This document shows positions 32,699 through 39,739 of a stretch of DNA of 39,739 bases, piece by piece. The translations under genes were made by a program, and so were the position numbers. This DNA is from JBJFCE01 sp964437825 (GTDB lineage Bacteria > Bacillota > Clostridia > Lachnospirales > Lachnospiraceae), in contig CAYTIH010000023.1 of NCBI GenBank assembly GCA_964437825.1, positions 1 to 39,739 on the forward strand. The letters are read 5' to 3'. The notes below the pieces were generated by a model. The model searched no databases. It was not told the DNA's origin and saw nothing but the letters and a program-made list of their open reading frames with translations. How positions within the stretch are numbered: the stretch's first letter is position 1; each line of letters starts with the position of its first letter.

Positions 32699-32942
32699 GG
32701 CAGGAAATCCGCGAAAGCGGTTTCCCGTCTGCCATCAGGACTATTTGTGACGCTCCTGCACAAATAGCTGTGTGAAAAATCACCATATCAATGTGATTTT
32801 TCACGCTAATCCTCCATGTCAGAGCAGTCTGCTGCGATAACACGCGCCGGAAATTTCAGATTTCCGACGGCGATCAGGCAATTTGAGGCTCTGACTCAAA
32901 TTACGGATTGAAAAATCAGCGCATCAGCGTGATTTTTCAATC
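32699..32942. repeat. Palindrome-rich intergenic repeat A (between ftsL and PBP2)
   Basis: Six inverted repeats are packed here: 32699-32733 (with GAAA loop); CTATTTGT/ACAAATAG 32741-32767; GTGAAAAATCAC perfect 12-bp arms 32772-32804; CGCCGGAAAT arms 32845-32872; AATTTGAG/CTCAAATT 32880-32902; and 13-bp perfect arms 32906-32942. No coding frame fits. The segment 32760-32781 recurs with one mismatch in repeat B at 33567-33588. Confidence 0.8.
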
Positions 32943-32954
32943 TAGTCCCTTCTC

Positions 32955-33455
32955 TCAAGGAATATCCGCATACTTTCTGACATAATCATCACTGCCGCCT
33001 TCTACATTGATAATCTGTCCCTCCGAAGCATATTTCATTCCCAGTTCAGTCATCGCAATGCGCCTTACCTCTTCCAGGTCAACAGAACTGTTAATTCCGG
33101 TCTCATATTCATCATTTTCCTGCTTCAGGCTATAAAGCTCGCTCTCCATCTTGGAAATTCTGTTCACACTGTTTGTAATCTCCGCCTGCAGATTAATATA
33201 TCCGATCAAAACCACGCCCGCAATCACCAGTGCGCTGATCAAGAACACGACATAGCCCAAATTCATATGTACTGCTTTTTCTCTGTTCTTTCTCGCTGCG
33301 TGACTCTGTTTTCTTCTGGGTTCTTCCTCCAGAATTTTGTCCAGCTGCGCTTTTCTGACAACATTTCCGTCAATATATTCATCATAGGAATAAAACTGTC
33401 TGCTGCGGTTTGCAGTTCTGCTTCCCCGATTTGTGTTTGTCCCGCTCTTTTTCAT
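32955..33455 (-). CDS. ftsL: Division protein FtsL-type (septum formation initiator-like)
   Basis: A 166-residue bitopic protein: polar, basic N-terminus (about 80 residues, longer than in most FtsL), one membrane segment (about 83-105, VVFLISALVIAGVVLIGYI), then a heptad-like coiled coil (ISKMESELYSLKQENDEYETGI) and a short tail. The topology and position directly after rsmH are those of FtsL, which bridges DivIB/FtsQ and the septal synthase. The start at 33455 (MKKSGTN) has GGAG six bases upstream; a longer frame to 33506 lacks a site. Confidence 0.88.
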   Translation of the reverse strand: MKKSGTNTNRGSRTANRSRQFYSYDEYIDGNVVRKAQLDKILEEEPRRKQSHAARKNREKAVHMNLGYVVFLISALVIAGVVLIGYINLQAEITNSVNRISKMESELYSLKQENDEYETGINSSVDLEEVRRIAMTELGMKYASEGQIINVEGGSDDYVRKYADIP

Positions 33456-33495
33456 AATAATCTCCATTTCTGAGCGACTTGTCGAAAAGAGGCAA

Positions 33496-33596
33496 AATCT
33501 TACCAAAGTAAGATTGCAAATATCAAATTTGCGTCCGCCGTCAAAGCTATTTGTTTTCGCTCAGAAACAAATAGCCGTGTGAAAAATCCGATTTTC
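33496..33596. repeat. Palindrome-rich intergenic repeat B (between rsmH and ftsL)
   Basis: Inverted repeats AATCTTAC/GTAAGATT (33496-33515), GCTATTTGTTT with its exact complement (33546-33575, 11 bp) and GAAAAATC/GATTTTC (33581-33596). It shares the CTATTTGT hairpin and the following GTGTGAAAAATC with repeat A, in the same orientation. Confidence 0.75.
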
Positions 33597-33631
33597 GTTT
33601 GCCCATGACAGCTACAGCTTGTCCTACCGTT

Positions 33632-34576
33632 TTACTGTATCTGACATCGTTCAAAAGTTCTCAATTTTGCACTTTTGGCTCTTGCATTTTCTTCCAGCTC
33701 CTGCGCGGAAGGCAGCAGCGGTTTTCTTGTGACCTGTCTGCCCTTTGACACCTTGTTGCATACGCAAACCGGAAAATCCGGCGGGCAGGTACATGGATTT
33801 TCGTTTTTACGAAAAGCGGATTTGACAATCCGATCCTCCAGCGAGTGAAACGTAATAATGCTGATCCTTCCTCCCGGATTTAAAAAATCTATCATCTCAT
33901 CCAGAGAATCCCGAAGTACGTCAAGCTCATGATTGCATTCGATTCTGATTGCCTGAAAAGTCCTTTTGGAGGGATGTCCGCTTACACGGAATTTTGCCGG
34001 AATCGCTGCTTTAATAATTTCATTCAGTTCCCCGGTCGTCTCGATCGCTTTGTTTTTTCTCGCCGCCGCAATATGCTTTGCAATATTCTTTGCAAACTGA
34101 TCCTCTCCGTAATCACGAATGATCCGGTATAACTCCATTTCCGGATATTCATTTACAATTTCCCTTGCAGTCAATGTCTGTCTGTTATCCATGCGCATGT
34201 CAAGTGCGGTATCATACTTGTAGGTAAATCCCCGTTCCACCGTATCCAGCTGATAAGAAGAAACCCCCAGATCCAGCAGAATTCCGTCCACCCCTGTCAC
34301 TCCCTGTTCCCGAAGCGCCTTCACAGCATTGCAATAATTGTCGCGAATGATTGTAACCTTATCCTGAAAGGGCAGGAGTCTTTGCGTTGCTGCCCGTATT
34401 GCATCCTCGTCCTGATCGATTCCGTATAACCTTCCCTGCTCCGAAAGTACGGTGCAGATTTCATAGGAATGTCCCGCTCCTCCGAGCGTGCCATCCAGAT
34501 AAATACCGTCAGGCTTTATATTCAGTGAATCCACCGTTTCCTTAAGCATTACCGATTTATGATTAAATTCCATCAT
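33632..34576 (-). CDS. rsmH: 16S rRNA (cytosine-1402-N4)-methyltransferase
   Basis: A 314-residue RsmH (MraW). The Rossmann methyltransferase core shows YLDGTLGGAGHSYEI, GIDQDEDAI and GILLDLGVSSYQLD. The C-terminal signature includes SFRVSGHPSKRTFQAIRIE-like residues (FRVSGHPSKRTFQA) and ITFHSLEDRIVK. It methylates N4 of C1402 in the decoding centre. The ATG overlaps the mraZ stop (ATGATG/TGA), so it is translationally coupled to mraZ. Confidence 0.97.
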   Translation of the reverse strand: MMEFNHKSVMLKETVDSLNIKPDGIYLDGTLGGAGHSYEICTVLSEQGRLYGIDQDEDAIRAATQRLLPFQDKVTIIRDNYCNAVKALREQGVTGVDGILLDLGVSSYQLDTVERGFTYKYDTALDMRMDNRQTLTAREIVNEYPEMELYRIIRDYGEDQFAKNIAKHIAAARKNKAIETTGELNEIIKAAIPAKFRVSGHPSKRTFQAIRIECNHELDVLRDSLDEMIDFLNPGGRISIITFHSLEDRIVKSAFRKNENPCTCPPDFPVCVCNKVSKGRQVTRKPLLPSAQELEENARAKSAKLRTFERCQIQ

Positions 34577-35004
34577 AATAATCCATACCCCGTCAGTCCC
34601 TGTGCGAATTCATCCATATCCTCGTAATCCACTGCGCCGTCATAGCGTTCCTTTGACCAGATTTCTGCTCTGTTCCCCACGCCAATCAGTACAACATCTT
34701 TCTCTATACCGGCAAACTGTCGTAAGTTTGCCGGAAGCAGGATTCTGCCCTGCTTATCCACTTCCACATCCGTTGCGCCTGCCAGAAAAAATCTTGTAAA
34801 CTGTCTTGCGCCCTTATCCGTCAGCGGTAATGATGCCAGCTTTTCGGTGAGTTTTTGCCACTCAGAAGCATCAAACACAAAAAGACAGCCATCAAGCCCC
34901 TTGGTTACCACGAACCTTTCTCCGAGATTCTCCCGGAACTTTGCGGGGAATGTAAGCCTGCCCTTGGTGTCGATTGTGTGGTTGTACTCTCCTGTATACA
35001 TCAT
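34573..35004 (-). CDS. mraZ: Division/cell-wall cluster regulator MraZ
   Basis: A 143-residue MraZ with two AbrB-like halves, each with DTKGRLTFPAKFR (residues about 12-24) or DKQGRILLPANLR (about 84-96). MraZ forms a ring that binds short direct repeats and represses its own dcw operon. The start at 35004 (an ATGATG) has GGTGGT upstream. Four target-like boxes lie at 35081-35115 just after the predicted transcription start. Confidence 0.97.
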   Translation of the reverse strand: MMYTGEYNHTIDTKGRLTFPAKFRENLGERFVVTKGLDGCLFVFDASEWQKLTEKLASLPLTDKGARQFTRFFLAGATDVEVDKQGRILLPANLRQFAGIEKDVVLIGVGNRAEIWSKERYDGAVDYEDMDEFAQGLTGYGLL

Positions 35005-35080
35005 CAATCACCACCTGAAATGGAGCTGCCACTGTGTTTTCCCTGGAGAGGAAATCCACCACTTTTGAGATAGATTTCTG

Positions 35081-35115
35081 CCACTTCCCTCCACTTTTTA
35101 ACACTTTTCTCCACT
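35081..35115 (-). promoter_or_regulatory. MraZ operator: four boxes at 10-bp spacing
   Basis: On the minus strand AGTGG occurs at 35115-35111, 35095-35091 and 35085-35081, with AGTGT at 35105-35101: exactly 10 bp apart. MraZ is known to bind three or more TGGGN-like repeats spaced by 5 bases upstream of mraZ. These boxes lie at about +3 to +38 of the predicted transcript, a position suited to repression. Confidence 0.75.
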
Positions 35116-35124
35116 TATGAACTC

Positions 35125-35153
35125 ATTTTACCCCACAAATGCATAGAATGCAA
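35125..35153 (-). promoter_or_regulatory. Promoter of the mraZ/dcw operon
   Basis: On the minus strand TTGCAT (35153-35148), 17 bases, TAAAAT (35130-35125). Confidence 0.7.
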
Positions 35154-35167
35154 GAAAAAAATAAACT

Positions 35168-35201
35168 AAAAAAAGAGCCTGCCGATGGGCAAACTCTTTT
35201 T
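35168..35201 (-). terminator. Intrinsic terminator of lgt
   Basis: On the minus strand AAAAAGAG pairs with CTCTTTTT, with an inner GCCC/GGGC-like pairing, followed by T-run 35174-35168. It lies about 30 bases after the lgt stop. Confidence 0.8.
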
Positions 35202-35231
35202 GATATACTGCTATTCCTGTTTTGACCGATT

Positions 35232-36176
35232 TTACTTTTCTTTTGCTTCTCTTTCTTCCCGATTTTCTTCCTGCGCCTTTTCTCCGCTCTTTTCCTCTGT
35301 CTGAAACTCCTGTAATACCTCCGAGCGCTTCCTTTTCACCCGGACAATCAGATCCGTCACGACCGCAAATACAAAGAGCAGGATTCCAAGCAGCTGTGAA
35401 ACCGCAATATCGGTATGCGGAATCAAAAGCCTGTCGGTACGGATGTCCTCGATAAAGAAGCGGACAATTCCATAGCCCCCAAGGTATAGCAAAACAATTT
35501 CACCCTGAAAACGTTTATGTTTCCGATAAATCAGCATAATCAGGAGAATACACAAATTCAGCGCACTTTCATATAAAAATGTTGGGTGCACCTGAATATA
35601 ATCCGTTCCCTCTAAAATCACATGTTCATAAAGCTCCGTGGAAATATCCCTGCTTCTGACTGCCGTAAGCGGCAGACGCATACAGAAAAGTCCGTCACTA
35701 TAGCCTCCGAAAACCTCACGGTTCGTAAAATTCCCCCATCTGCCCACGATCTGTCCCACGATCAGTCCCGGAACACATACATCCGCAAATCTCAGAAAGG
35801 ATATTTTTTTGATCCGCGTAAAAACATAGCAGCTCAAAAATCCGGCAATCACGCCTCCGTAAATGGCAAGTCCGCCTTCTCTGATATTAAAAATACTAAG
35901 CAGATCATCCTTATACATATCCCAGGAAAAGATCACATAATAGATTCTGGCGCCTATAATGGAAAAAAATAATGCATAAAATACAAAATCCCACAAAAGC
36001 TCCGTGTTGATCTTTTCTTTTTTTGCCTGCCAAAGCGCGATTACAAAGCCCGCAAATGCTCCGATTCCGATAAAAACGCCATACAAAGCAATATCAAAGC
36101 CAAAAACGGACAGGGTCCTTGGCACGTCTTTTAAGTAAATTCCGAGATTCGGAAATGAAATATCACCAATATTCAT
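35232..36176 (-). CDS. lgt: Prolipoprotein diacylglyceryl transferase
   Basis: A 314-residue membrane enzyme with about seven segments that moves diacylglycerol from PG onto the lipobox Cys of prolipoproteins. The family signature GRWGNFTNREVFG is present, with REGGLAIYGGVI and HPTFLYES, which carry the essential residues. The C-terminal about 40 residues are charged (KSGEKAQEENREEREAKEK), longer than usual. Start at 36176 (MNIGDISF) has GGAGG five bases upstream. It needs PG as substrate, which ties it to the phospholipid gene at 18-20 kb. Confidence 0.96.
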   Translation of the reverse strand: MNIGDISFPNLGIYLKDVPRTLSVFGFDIALYGVFIGIGAFAGFVIALWQAKKEKINTELLWDFVFYALFFSIIGARIYYVIFSWDMYKDDLLSIFNIREGGLAIYGGVIAGFLSCYVFTRIKKISFLRFADVCVPGLIVGQIVGRWGNFTNREVFGGYSDGLFCMRLPLTAVRSRDISTELYEHVILEGTDYIQVHPTFLYESALNLCILLIMLIYRKHKRFQGEIVLLYLGGYGIVRFFIEDIRTDRLLIPHTDIAVSQLLGILLFVFAVVTDLIVRVKRKRSEVLQEFQTEEKSGEKAQEENREEREAKEK

Positions 36177-36215
36177 TCTTTCCTCCATTCCAAAGCGTTT
36201 GCACAAGCATCACGC

Positions 36216-37313
36216 TTAAACGTTAAACCTGAACAGAATGACATCTCCGTCCTTTACCACATAGTCCTTACCTTCCATGCCCACCAGACCCTTTTCTCTG
36301 GCAGCGGACAAAGAACCAAGCTCCAGCAGATTCTTATAATTCACTACCTCCGCCTTGATAAAGCCCCTCTCAAAATCCGTATGAATCTTTCCTGCCGCCT
36401 GAGGCGCTTTCGTGCCGACCTTGATGGTCCATGCTCTTGTCTCATCCTCTCCGGCAGTCAAAAAGCTGATCAGACCCAGGAGCTTATAACTTGCCTTGAT
36501 CAGTTTGTCCAAGCCTGATTCCTTTAACCCCAGTTCCTCCAGAAACATGGATTTTTCATCGTCATCCAGTTCCGAAATTTCTTCCTCAATCTGTGCGCAG
36601 ATGACAAACACCTCACTGCCGTTTTCCGATGCATACTCTCTTACCTTTGCTACGCCTGCATTTTCCGCAGCATCATCGGCAAGCTCGTCCTCCGCCACAT
36701 TAGCCGCATAAATCACAGGCTTTGCCGTCAACAGATTATAAGATGCAAACCATGCCTGTTCATCCTCATCCTCCGTTGTAAAGCCGATTGCCAGCTTTCC
36801 GTTCTCCAGCATGCCTTTTATATTTTCCAAAAGCGCCAGTTCCTTGGCTGCCGTCTTATCCATTCTGGCAAGCTTCGTTACCTTTGCAATTCTTCTCTCC
36901 AGGATTTCAAGATCGGAGAAAATCAGTTCCAGGTTAATGGTTTCAATATCCCGGAGCGGATCAATGCTTCCGTCCACATGAATAATATTACTGTCCTCAA
37001 AGCAGCGTACGACATGAACAATCGCATCCACTTCACGAATATTGCTCAGAAACTGATTGCCCAGTCCCTCACCCTTGGAGGCTCCTTTTACAAGTCCGGC
37101 AATATCTACGAATTCAATCACGGCGGGCGTTACCTTTTTGGAATGATACATATCTCCAAGGAGCTTTAATCTCTCATCCGGCACGGTAACGATACCCACA
37201 TTGGGATCAATCGTACAGAACGGATAATTTGCAGATTCTGCGCCTGCCTTTGTCAGTGAATTGAACAATGTACTTTTACCCACATTGGGTAAGCCCACGA
37301 TTCCCAGCTTCAT
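36216..37313 (-). CDS. ychF: Ribosome-binding ATPase YchF (Obg-like)
   Basis: A 365-residue YchF. G1 is GLPNVGKST, G3 DIAGLVKGASKGEGLGN, and the G4 position reads NVAEDE rather than NKxD, which is why this family prefers ATP. A coiled-coil insert and the C-terminal TGS domain (from about 278, RAWTIKVGTKAPQAAGKIH ... DGDVILFRFNV) are complete. Binding is to the ribosome, with a role in translation and oxidative stress. The ribosome binding site is weak; the integrative element begins less than 100 bases upstream and may have replaced its native promoter region. Confidence 0.96.
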   Translation of the reverse strand: MKLGIVGLPNVGKSTLFNSLTKAGAESANYPFCTIDPNVGIVTVPDERLKLLGDMYHSKKVTPAVIEFVDIAGLVKGASKGEGLGNQFLSNIREVDAIVHVVRCFEDSNIIHVDGSIDPLRDIETINLELIFSDLEILERRIAKVTKLARMDKTAAKELALLENIKGMLENGKLAIGFTTEDEDEQAWFASYNLLTAKPVIYAANVAEDELADDAAENAGVAKVREYASENGSEVFVICAQIEEEISELDDDEKSMFLEELGLKESGLDKLIKASYKLLGLISFLTAGEDETRAWTIKVGTKAPQAAGKIHTDFERGFIKAEVVNYKNLLELGSLSAAREKGLVGMEGKDYVVKDGDVILFRFNV

Positions 37314-37378
37314 AATTTGTTATACCTATCCGAAAATGCCTTATTTTCAAGTGCTTTCGCCTTTCTCTATATTTTTAC

Positions 37379-37400
37379 TACACCAATTATTACACCAATT
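37379..37400. repeat. 10-bp direct repeat at the presumed element boundary
   Basis: TACACCAATT at 37379-37388 and again at 37391-37400, abutting the last codons of the integrase remnant. It could be an integrase arm or core site at the end of the element. Confidence 0.35.
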
Positions 37401-38445
37401 TTAAATGATTTTATGCATTTTCTCAACGCTCTGCACTTCCTTCTCCTTTTCATCATCAGTAACATGGACGTAAAGATTCATGGTAATACCGATATTGGAG
37501 TGACCTAAAATCATCTGCAAGGTTTTCGGTTTCATTCCCGCTTCAATACACCTTGTTACAAATGTGTGCCTTAAAACGTGCATAGAAAACCGTATCGGAA
37601 AATTCTATTGGTCTAACTTTAAGAGATTTCAACTTCTCTTTCTGGTTCTTTAGAATTTCTACTGCTTCCTGGGTCAACGGAGCATCACGAACGCTGTTTT
37701 TTTGTCTTAGGTTCTCCACTTCTCCACTTGCCCACGGAATGTTGGTACTCCATTGTTCTTCTTATATGGATTACACGTTTTTTTTAATCAACGTCCGTCC
37801 ACAGCAATCCTATCATTTCCCCTGTCCTTAGTCCTGTTTGCAAAATCAAGGCATACTGATTGTAATTGCTCGTTCCTTTGACGGTTTCGAGAAACAGCTT
37901 CTGTTCCCCAATCGTCAATGCACGCATTTCTTTTGGCTTCCTTCCACTCGTACATTTGACACTTTTTGTTACCGGATTTTTGTTTATCAGTTCATTTTCT
38001 AAAGCACCGTCAAACATCATCCACATAACAAGCCTACTGTGTTCAATTACAGAATTTGCATACCTATCCGACATTTGTGTAAGAACATTCTGACAATTCA
38101 AAGGCTTAACATCTTTCAAGAGCATATTGCCAATAAGAGGTTTTATGTTCCTTTCATACCTCTCATTGTAATTTCTTCTTGTGTTAAATCGTATATTTTC
38201 GCCTTTCACATTATCAATCCAATATTGATATCATGCATCCACCGTTTGATTTTTGCCTTGTAATACGTTTCCGTGCTCATCCTCAAACTGCGTATCTGCT
38301 AGTCATTGTCTACATTCTTGCAATTTCTTGAAATACTGCTGTCTGCGTTTCCCCGACTTGTCTGTAAACCTTGCTGTATATAACCCGTCTTTCCGTTGGC
38401 TTATGCCAACGCTTAACTCCTTTCCTCTTAAATCTTTTCCCATTG
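37401..38445 (-). pseudogene. Tyrosine recombinase (Tn916-type integrase), degraded
   Basis: All three regions are recognisable: the N-terminal arm-binding domain (MGKDLRGKELSVGISQRKDG from 38445), the SAM-like core-binding domain (38209 onward) and the catalytic parts TGLRTGEMIGLLW and MHVLRHTFVTRCIEAGMKPK through YVHV. Damage: TGA at 38303-38305 and at 38231-38233, both where relatives have Trp; TAA at 37784-37786; a frameshift at a run of seven A (37697-37703 on the plus strand T-run), as dropping one A restores KTKNSVRDAPLT; and loss of roughly 35-40 codons near 37577-37590, joining FSDTVF to FSMHVLRHTF. No functional integrase can be made. Confidence 0.88.
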
Positions 38446-38527
38446 ACAAATCTCTCTTTCTTTCAAAAAAAGAAAAGAGCCTTGATACAGTATGATATAT
38501 TACCATATAAAGGCTCAAAAGTCCATA

Positions 38528-38902
38528 TCAGCGGTCTAAAGCATTGTTTATGTACTTTTCGAATGCTGCCCTCTTGATTAGTTTTTTTCTACCGACATAC
38601 AACACAAAGGGGCATTTCGGATCTTTTGCCATCTCGTCTATCCGGTTTATCCCTATATTGCTGTATGCTTGTGTCAGCTTTATATTCTCCACATCCTCGT
38701 CAAGCGCAAGGGCAATCTCCGAAGCGAAGTTGTCCTCCACGCCCTCAAAGTAAAGTTTCCCCTCGTTCCTTAACGACAGCAGCATCATTTTCAGGTAGAT
38801 AATTGTATGCGTGTCGCCGCCCGCTATGGAGCGCAGTTTCTTGATGCGCTTGTCCGAAAACCAGTCCGCTTTCAGCTTCAGCCAGTAATACCTCTTTGCC
38901 AT
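38528..38902 (-). CDS. Chimeric ORF: phage replisome-organizer N-terminus fused to excisionase C-terminus
   Basis: A 124-residue ORF with GGAGGGA before its ATG. Residues 1-75 (MAKRYYWLKLKADWFSDKRI..., IAGGDTHTIIYLKMMLLSL, EGKLYFEGVEDNFASEIA) match the start of replisome-organizer proteins of integrative elements. Residues about 76-124 (QAYSNIGINRIDEMAKDPK, FVLYVGRKKLIKRAAFEKYI) match the DNA-binding part of Tn916-type excisionase, which sits just upstream of int. A deletion with its ends near 38670-38680 apparently joined the two in frame. It could be an expressed novel small protein or simply debris; the fused-in Xis part lacks its own N-terminus. Confidence 0.75.
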   Translation of the reverse strand: MAKRYYWLKLKADWFSDKRIKKLRSIAGGDTHTIIYLKMMLLSLRNEGKLYFEGVEDNFASEIALALDEDVENIKLTQAYSNIGINRIDEMAKDPKCPFVLYVGRKKLIKRAAFEKYINNALDR

Positions 38903-38976
38903 AAAATCCCTCCATAAACGCGCAAAAAGGACAGCCCAGACTTTTCCCATAAGTCTGTGACTGCCCTTGCGCTGTA

Positions 38977-39081
38977 TTAATAAAAAATCCAAAATCCCTT
39001 GAAAACAAGCTCCCGCATTGTCATGTGTCCTTTGGCGGCTAAAATGCTGACGATTTCCATTCTCCGGTGTGCAGTGTCCAA
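38977..39081 (-). pseudogene. Truncated HTH-protein remnant, 34 codons
   Basis: From TTG 39081, with GGGAGG six bases upstream, the frame reads MDTAHRRMEIVSILAAKGHM and then TMRELVFKGFWIFY before TAA. RRMEI(V/L)SIL followed by a turn looks like the first helices of the small DeoR-like HTH proteins found in these elements. The recognition helix is missing, so I read it as deletion-truncated. Confidence 0.4.
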
Positions 39082-39101
39082 GACGCACCTCCCGTCATTT
39101 T

Positions 39102-39440
39102 CTATGTAAAGCTTCCGCAGTACGGTTCAAATTCATGTATGATTGACAAAACAATTTTCCTGTCCTCTGAACCACAGGTCACAGCAACTTTTTCCAAACA
39201 TTCCAACTGTTCCTGCGTGAGCATATTCCGGTGCTGCGATACAACGTCTGCAAGAAGATAGTCTCCGTTGTATCCCTGTTTTGTGATTATGGGTAGTTCT
39301 TCGCCTATGATATCAAAATCCCTGCATATTGCTTTCCTGCCGACACAGTACATCTTCATCATTGCTGATGTAGTCAGTTTTTTCCCTGACAGCAGCATAC
39401 GCTCAATCTCACGCCGCCGCTGGAATGCGTTGTCCTTCAT
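39102..39440 (-). CDS. Small HTH DNA-binding protein (DeoR-like)
   Basis: A 112-residue protein: RRREIERMLLSGKKLTTSAMMKMYCVGRKAICRDFDII is a winged-HTH N-terminus like DeoR/HTH_11 proteins, followed by ELPIITKQGYNGDYLLAD, the typical wing and a short tail. Such proteins occur next to replication genes of integrative elements. AAGGAGG lies 6 bases before the ATG and a promoter at 39490-39518. Its target is unknown; autoregulation of the element is likely. Confidence 0.75.
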   Translation of the reverse strand: MKDNAFQRRREIERMLLSGKKLTTSAMMKMYCVGRKAICRDFDIIGEELPIITKQGYNGDYLLADVVSQHRNMLTQEQLECLEKVAVTCGSEDRKIVLSIIHEFEPYCGSFT

Positions 39441-39489
39441 GTTTCACCTCCTTCCGCTGCTTAATTCCTTATGGCAATTATAAAAAAGT

Positions 39490-39518
39490 AATATACCCTC
39501 TATGGCTACCTTTCTCAA
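39490..39518 (-). promoter_or_regulatory. Promoter of the HTH gene
   Basis: On the minus strand TTGAGA (39518-39513), 17 bases, TATATT (39495-39490). Confidence 0.5.
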
Positions 39519-39602
39519 AAAAGTTTGGTTATTTTGCTTTTTTAACTTCCCAATTTTAATTGAGTTTCCCTTGTTTTCGCCCCAGAACAAGCAGCTGTCA
39601 TC

Positions 39603-39739
39603 TTACGCCATTTTCACAACAAGCGTTATATAAAAGCATTCATCACGAATATCAGCATATATCTCTCCATTCATAAGCCCCATTAGCCTTTTGCATATGA
39701 AAAGTCCAAGTCCGTTGCCCTGCACCTTATCTGCATTGC
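39603..39739 (-). CDS. Sensor histidine kinase, C-terminal end (runs off the right edge)
   Basis: The minus strand is open from the right edge to TAA at 39603-39605. It reads ADKVQGNGLGLFICKRLMGL then MNGEIYADIRDECFYITLVV and stops. QGNGLGLFICKRL is the G2 box of the HATPase domain of histidine kinases, followed by the closing strands. The sensor, dimerisation and rest of the ATPase domain lie outside the window. Within an integrative element such kinases usually pair with a response regulator. Confidence 0.85.
   Translation of the reverse strand, partial: NADKVQGNGLGLFICKRLMGLMNGEIYADIRDECFYITLVVKMA

Larger units (their letters stand above)
37379..39739 (-). mobile_element. Decayed end of a Tn916-like integrative element
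   Basis: From the ychF side: a broken tyrosine integrase, an excisionase tail fused to a replisome-organizer N-terminus, remnants of HTH genes and a sensor kinase end. The order int-xis at the element edge next to a host gene is typical. No intact transfer gene is in the window and the right end lies beyond it. The element is not mobile on its own from what is seen. Confidence 0.7.

Noticed and set aside
38231..38305. TGA read as Trp (recoding) in the integrase
   Set aside because: Many intact genes here end in TGA, for example spoIIGA at its overlap with sigE, and the integrase carries other disabling changes.

Overview
The window looks like a chromosomal segment of a spore-forming Clostridia species, most likely family Lachnospiraceae. 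Evidence is the gene order ftsZ-spoIIGA-sigE next to sigG, a division cluster with both a vegetative class B PBP and a SpoVD-like PBP, a YlmC/YmxH sporulation protein, a DUF1538/PII-like pair, a DUF5688-like gene, moderate GC with AT-rich promoters, and AAGGAGG-type ribosome binding sites. Genus cannot be fixed from the sequence alone. Almost every gene is on the minus strand; the clear plus-strand genes are the YitT-type membrane protein and sigG.

Layout, left to right. (1) 1-5.6 kb: 5' end of gdhA with an attenuator-like leader, a small helical protein, a Gfo/Idh/MocA oxidoreductase, a membrane-anchored double-SH3b protein with a repetitive basic N-terminus, tRNA-Arg(CCG) and a DUF5688-like protein. 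(2) 5.6-9.8 kb: operon yqeG-aroE-aroK::aroQ-efp, in which shikimate kinase and type II dehydroquinase are one ORF joined by a 78-bp in-frame duplication carrying a perfect 22-bp palindrome; then a degraded alpha/beta-hydrolase tail and nrdR. (3) 9.8-13.2 kb: an Lsa/Vga-type ABC-F gene with a long leader ending in a terminator (probable antibiotic-sensing attenuation), a YitT-family protein and YlmC. (4) 13.3-17.8 kb: a tandem-domain PII-like protein, a DUF1538 membrane protein and a GH3 glycosidase, all closely spaced. (5) 18-20 kb: a CDP-alcohol phosphotransferase fused to a two-HKD cardiolipin synthase. (6) 20-25 kb: sigG, sigE, spoIIGA, ftsZ; the spoIIGA promoter has an unusually long 21-bp spacer and two Spo0A-box-like sites. 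(7) 24-37 kb: the dcw cluster (mraZ, rsmH, ftsL, PBP2, spoVD, mraY, murD, ftsW, ftsQ, ftsZ), led by four MraZ-type boxes at exact 10-bp spacing and interrupted by palindrome-rich intergenic repeats, then lgt and ychF. (8) 37.4 kb to the end: the decayed end of an integrative element with a heavily mutated tyrosine integrase, an in-frame replisome-organizer::excisionase chimera, small HTH genes and the C-terminus of a sensor histidine kinase.

The best candidates for undescribed biology are the DUF1538 membrane protein paired with a tandem PII-like protein; the gdhA leader, which resembles an ANTAR two-hairpin antiterminator target; the palindromic insertion that forms the AroK::AroQ linker; the bifunctional phospholipid enzyme; and a hairpin predicted to mask the spoVD ribosome binding site inside the division operon. 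All functional statements are by recognition of motifs and family sequence patterns; no database search was run.
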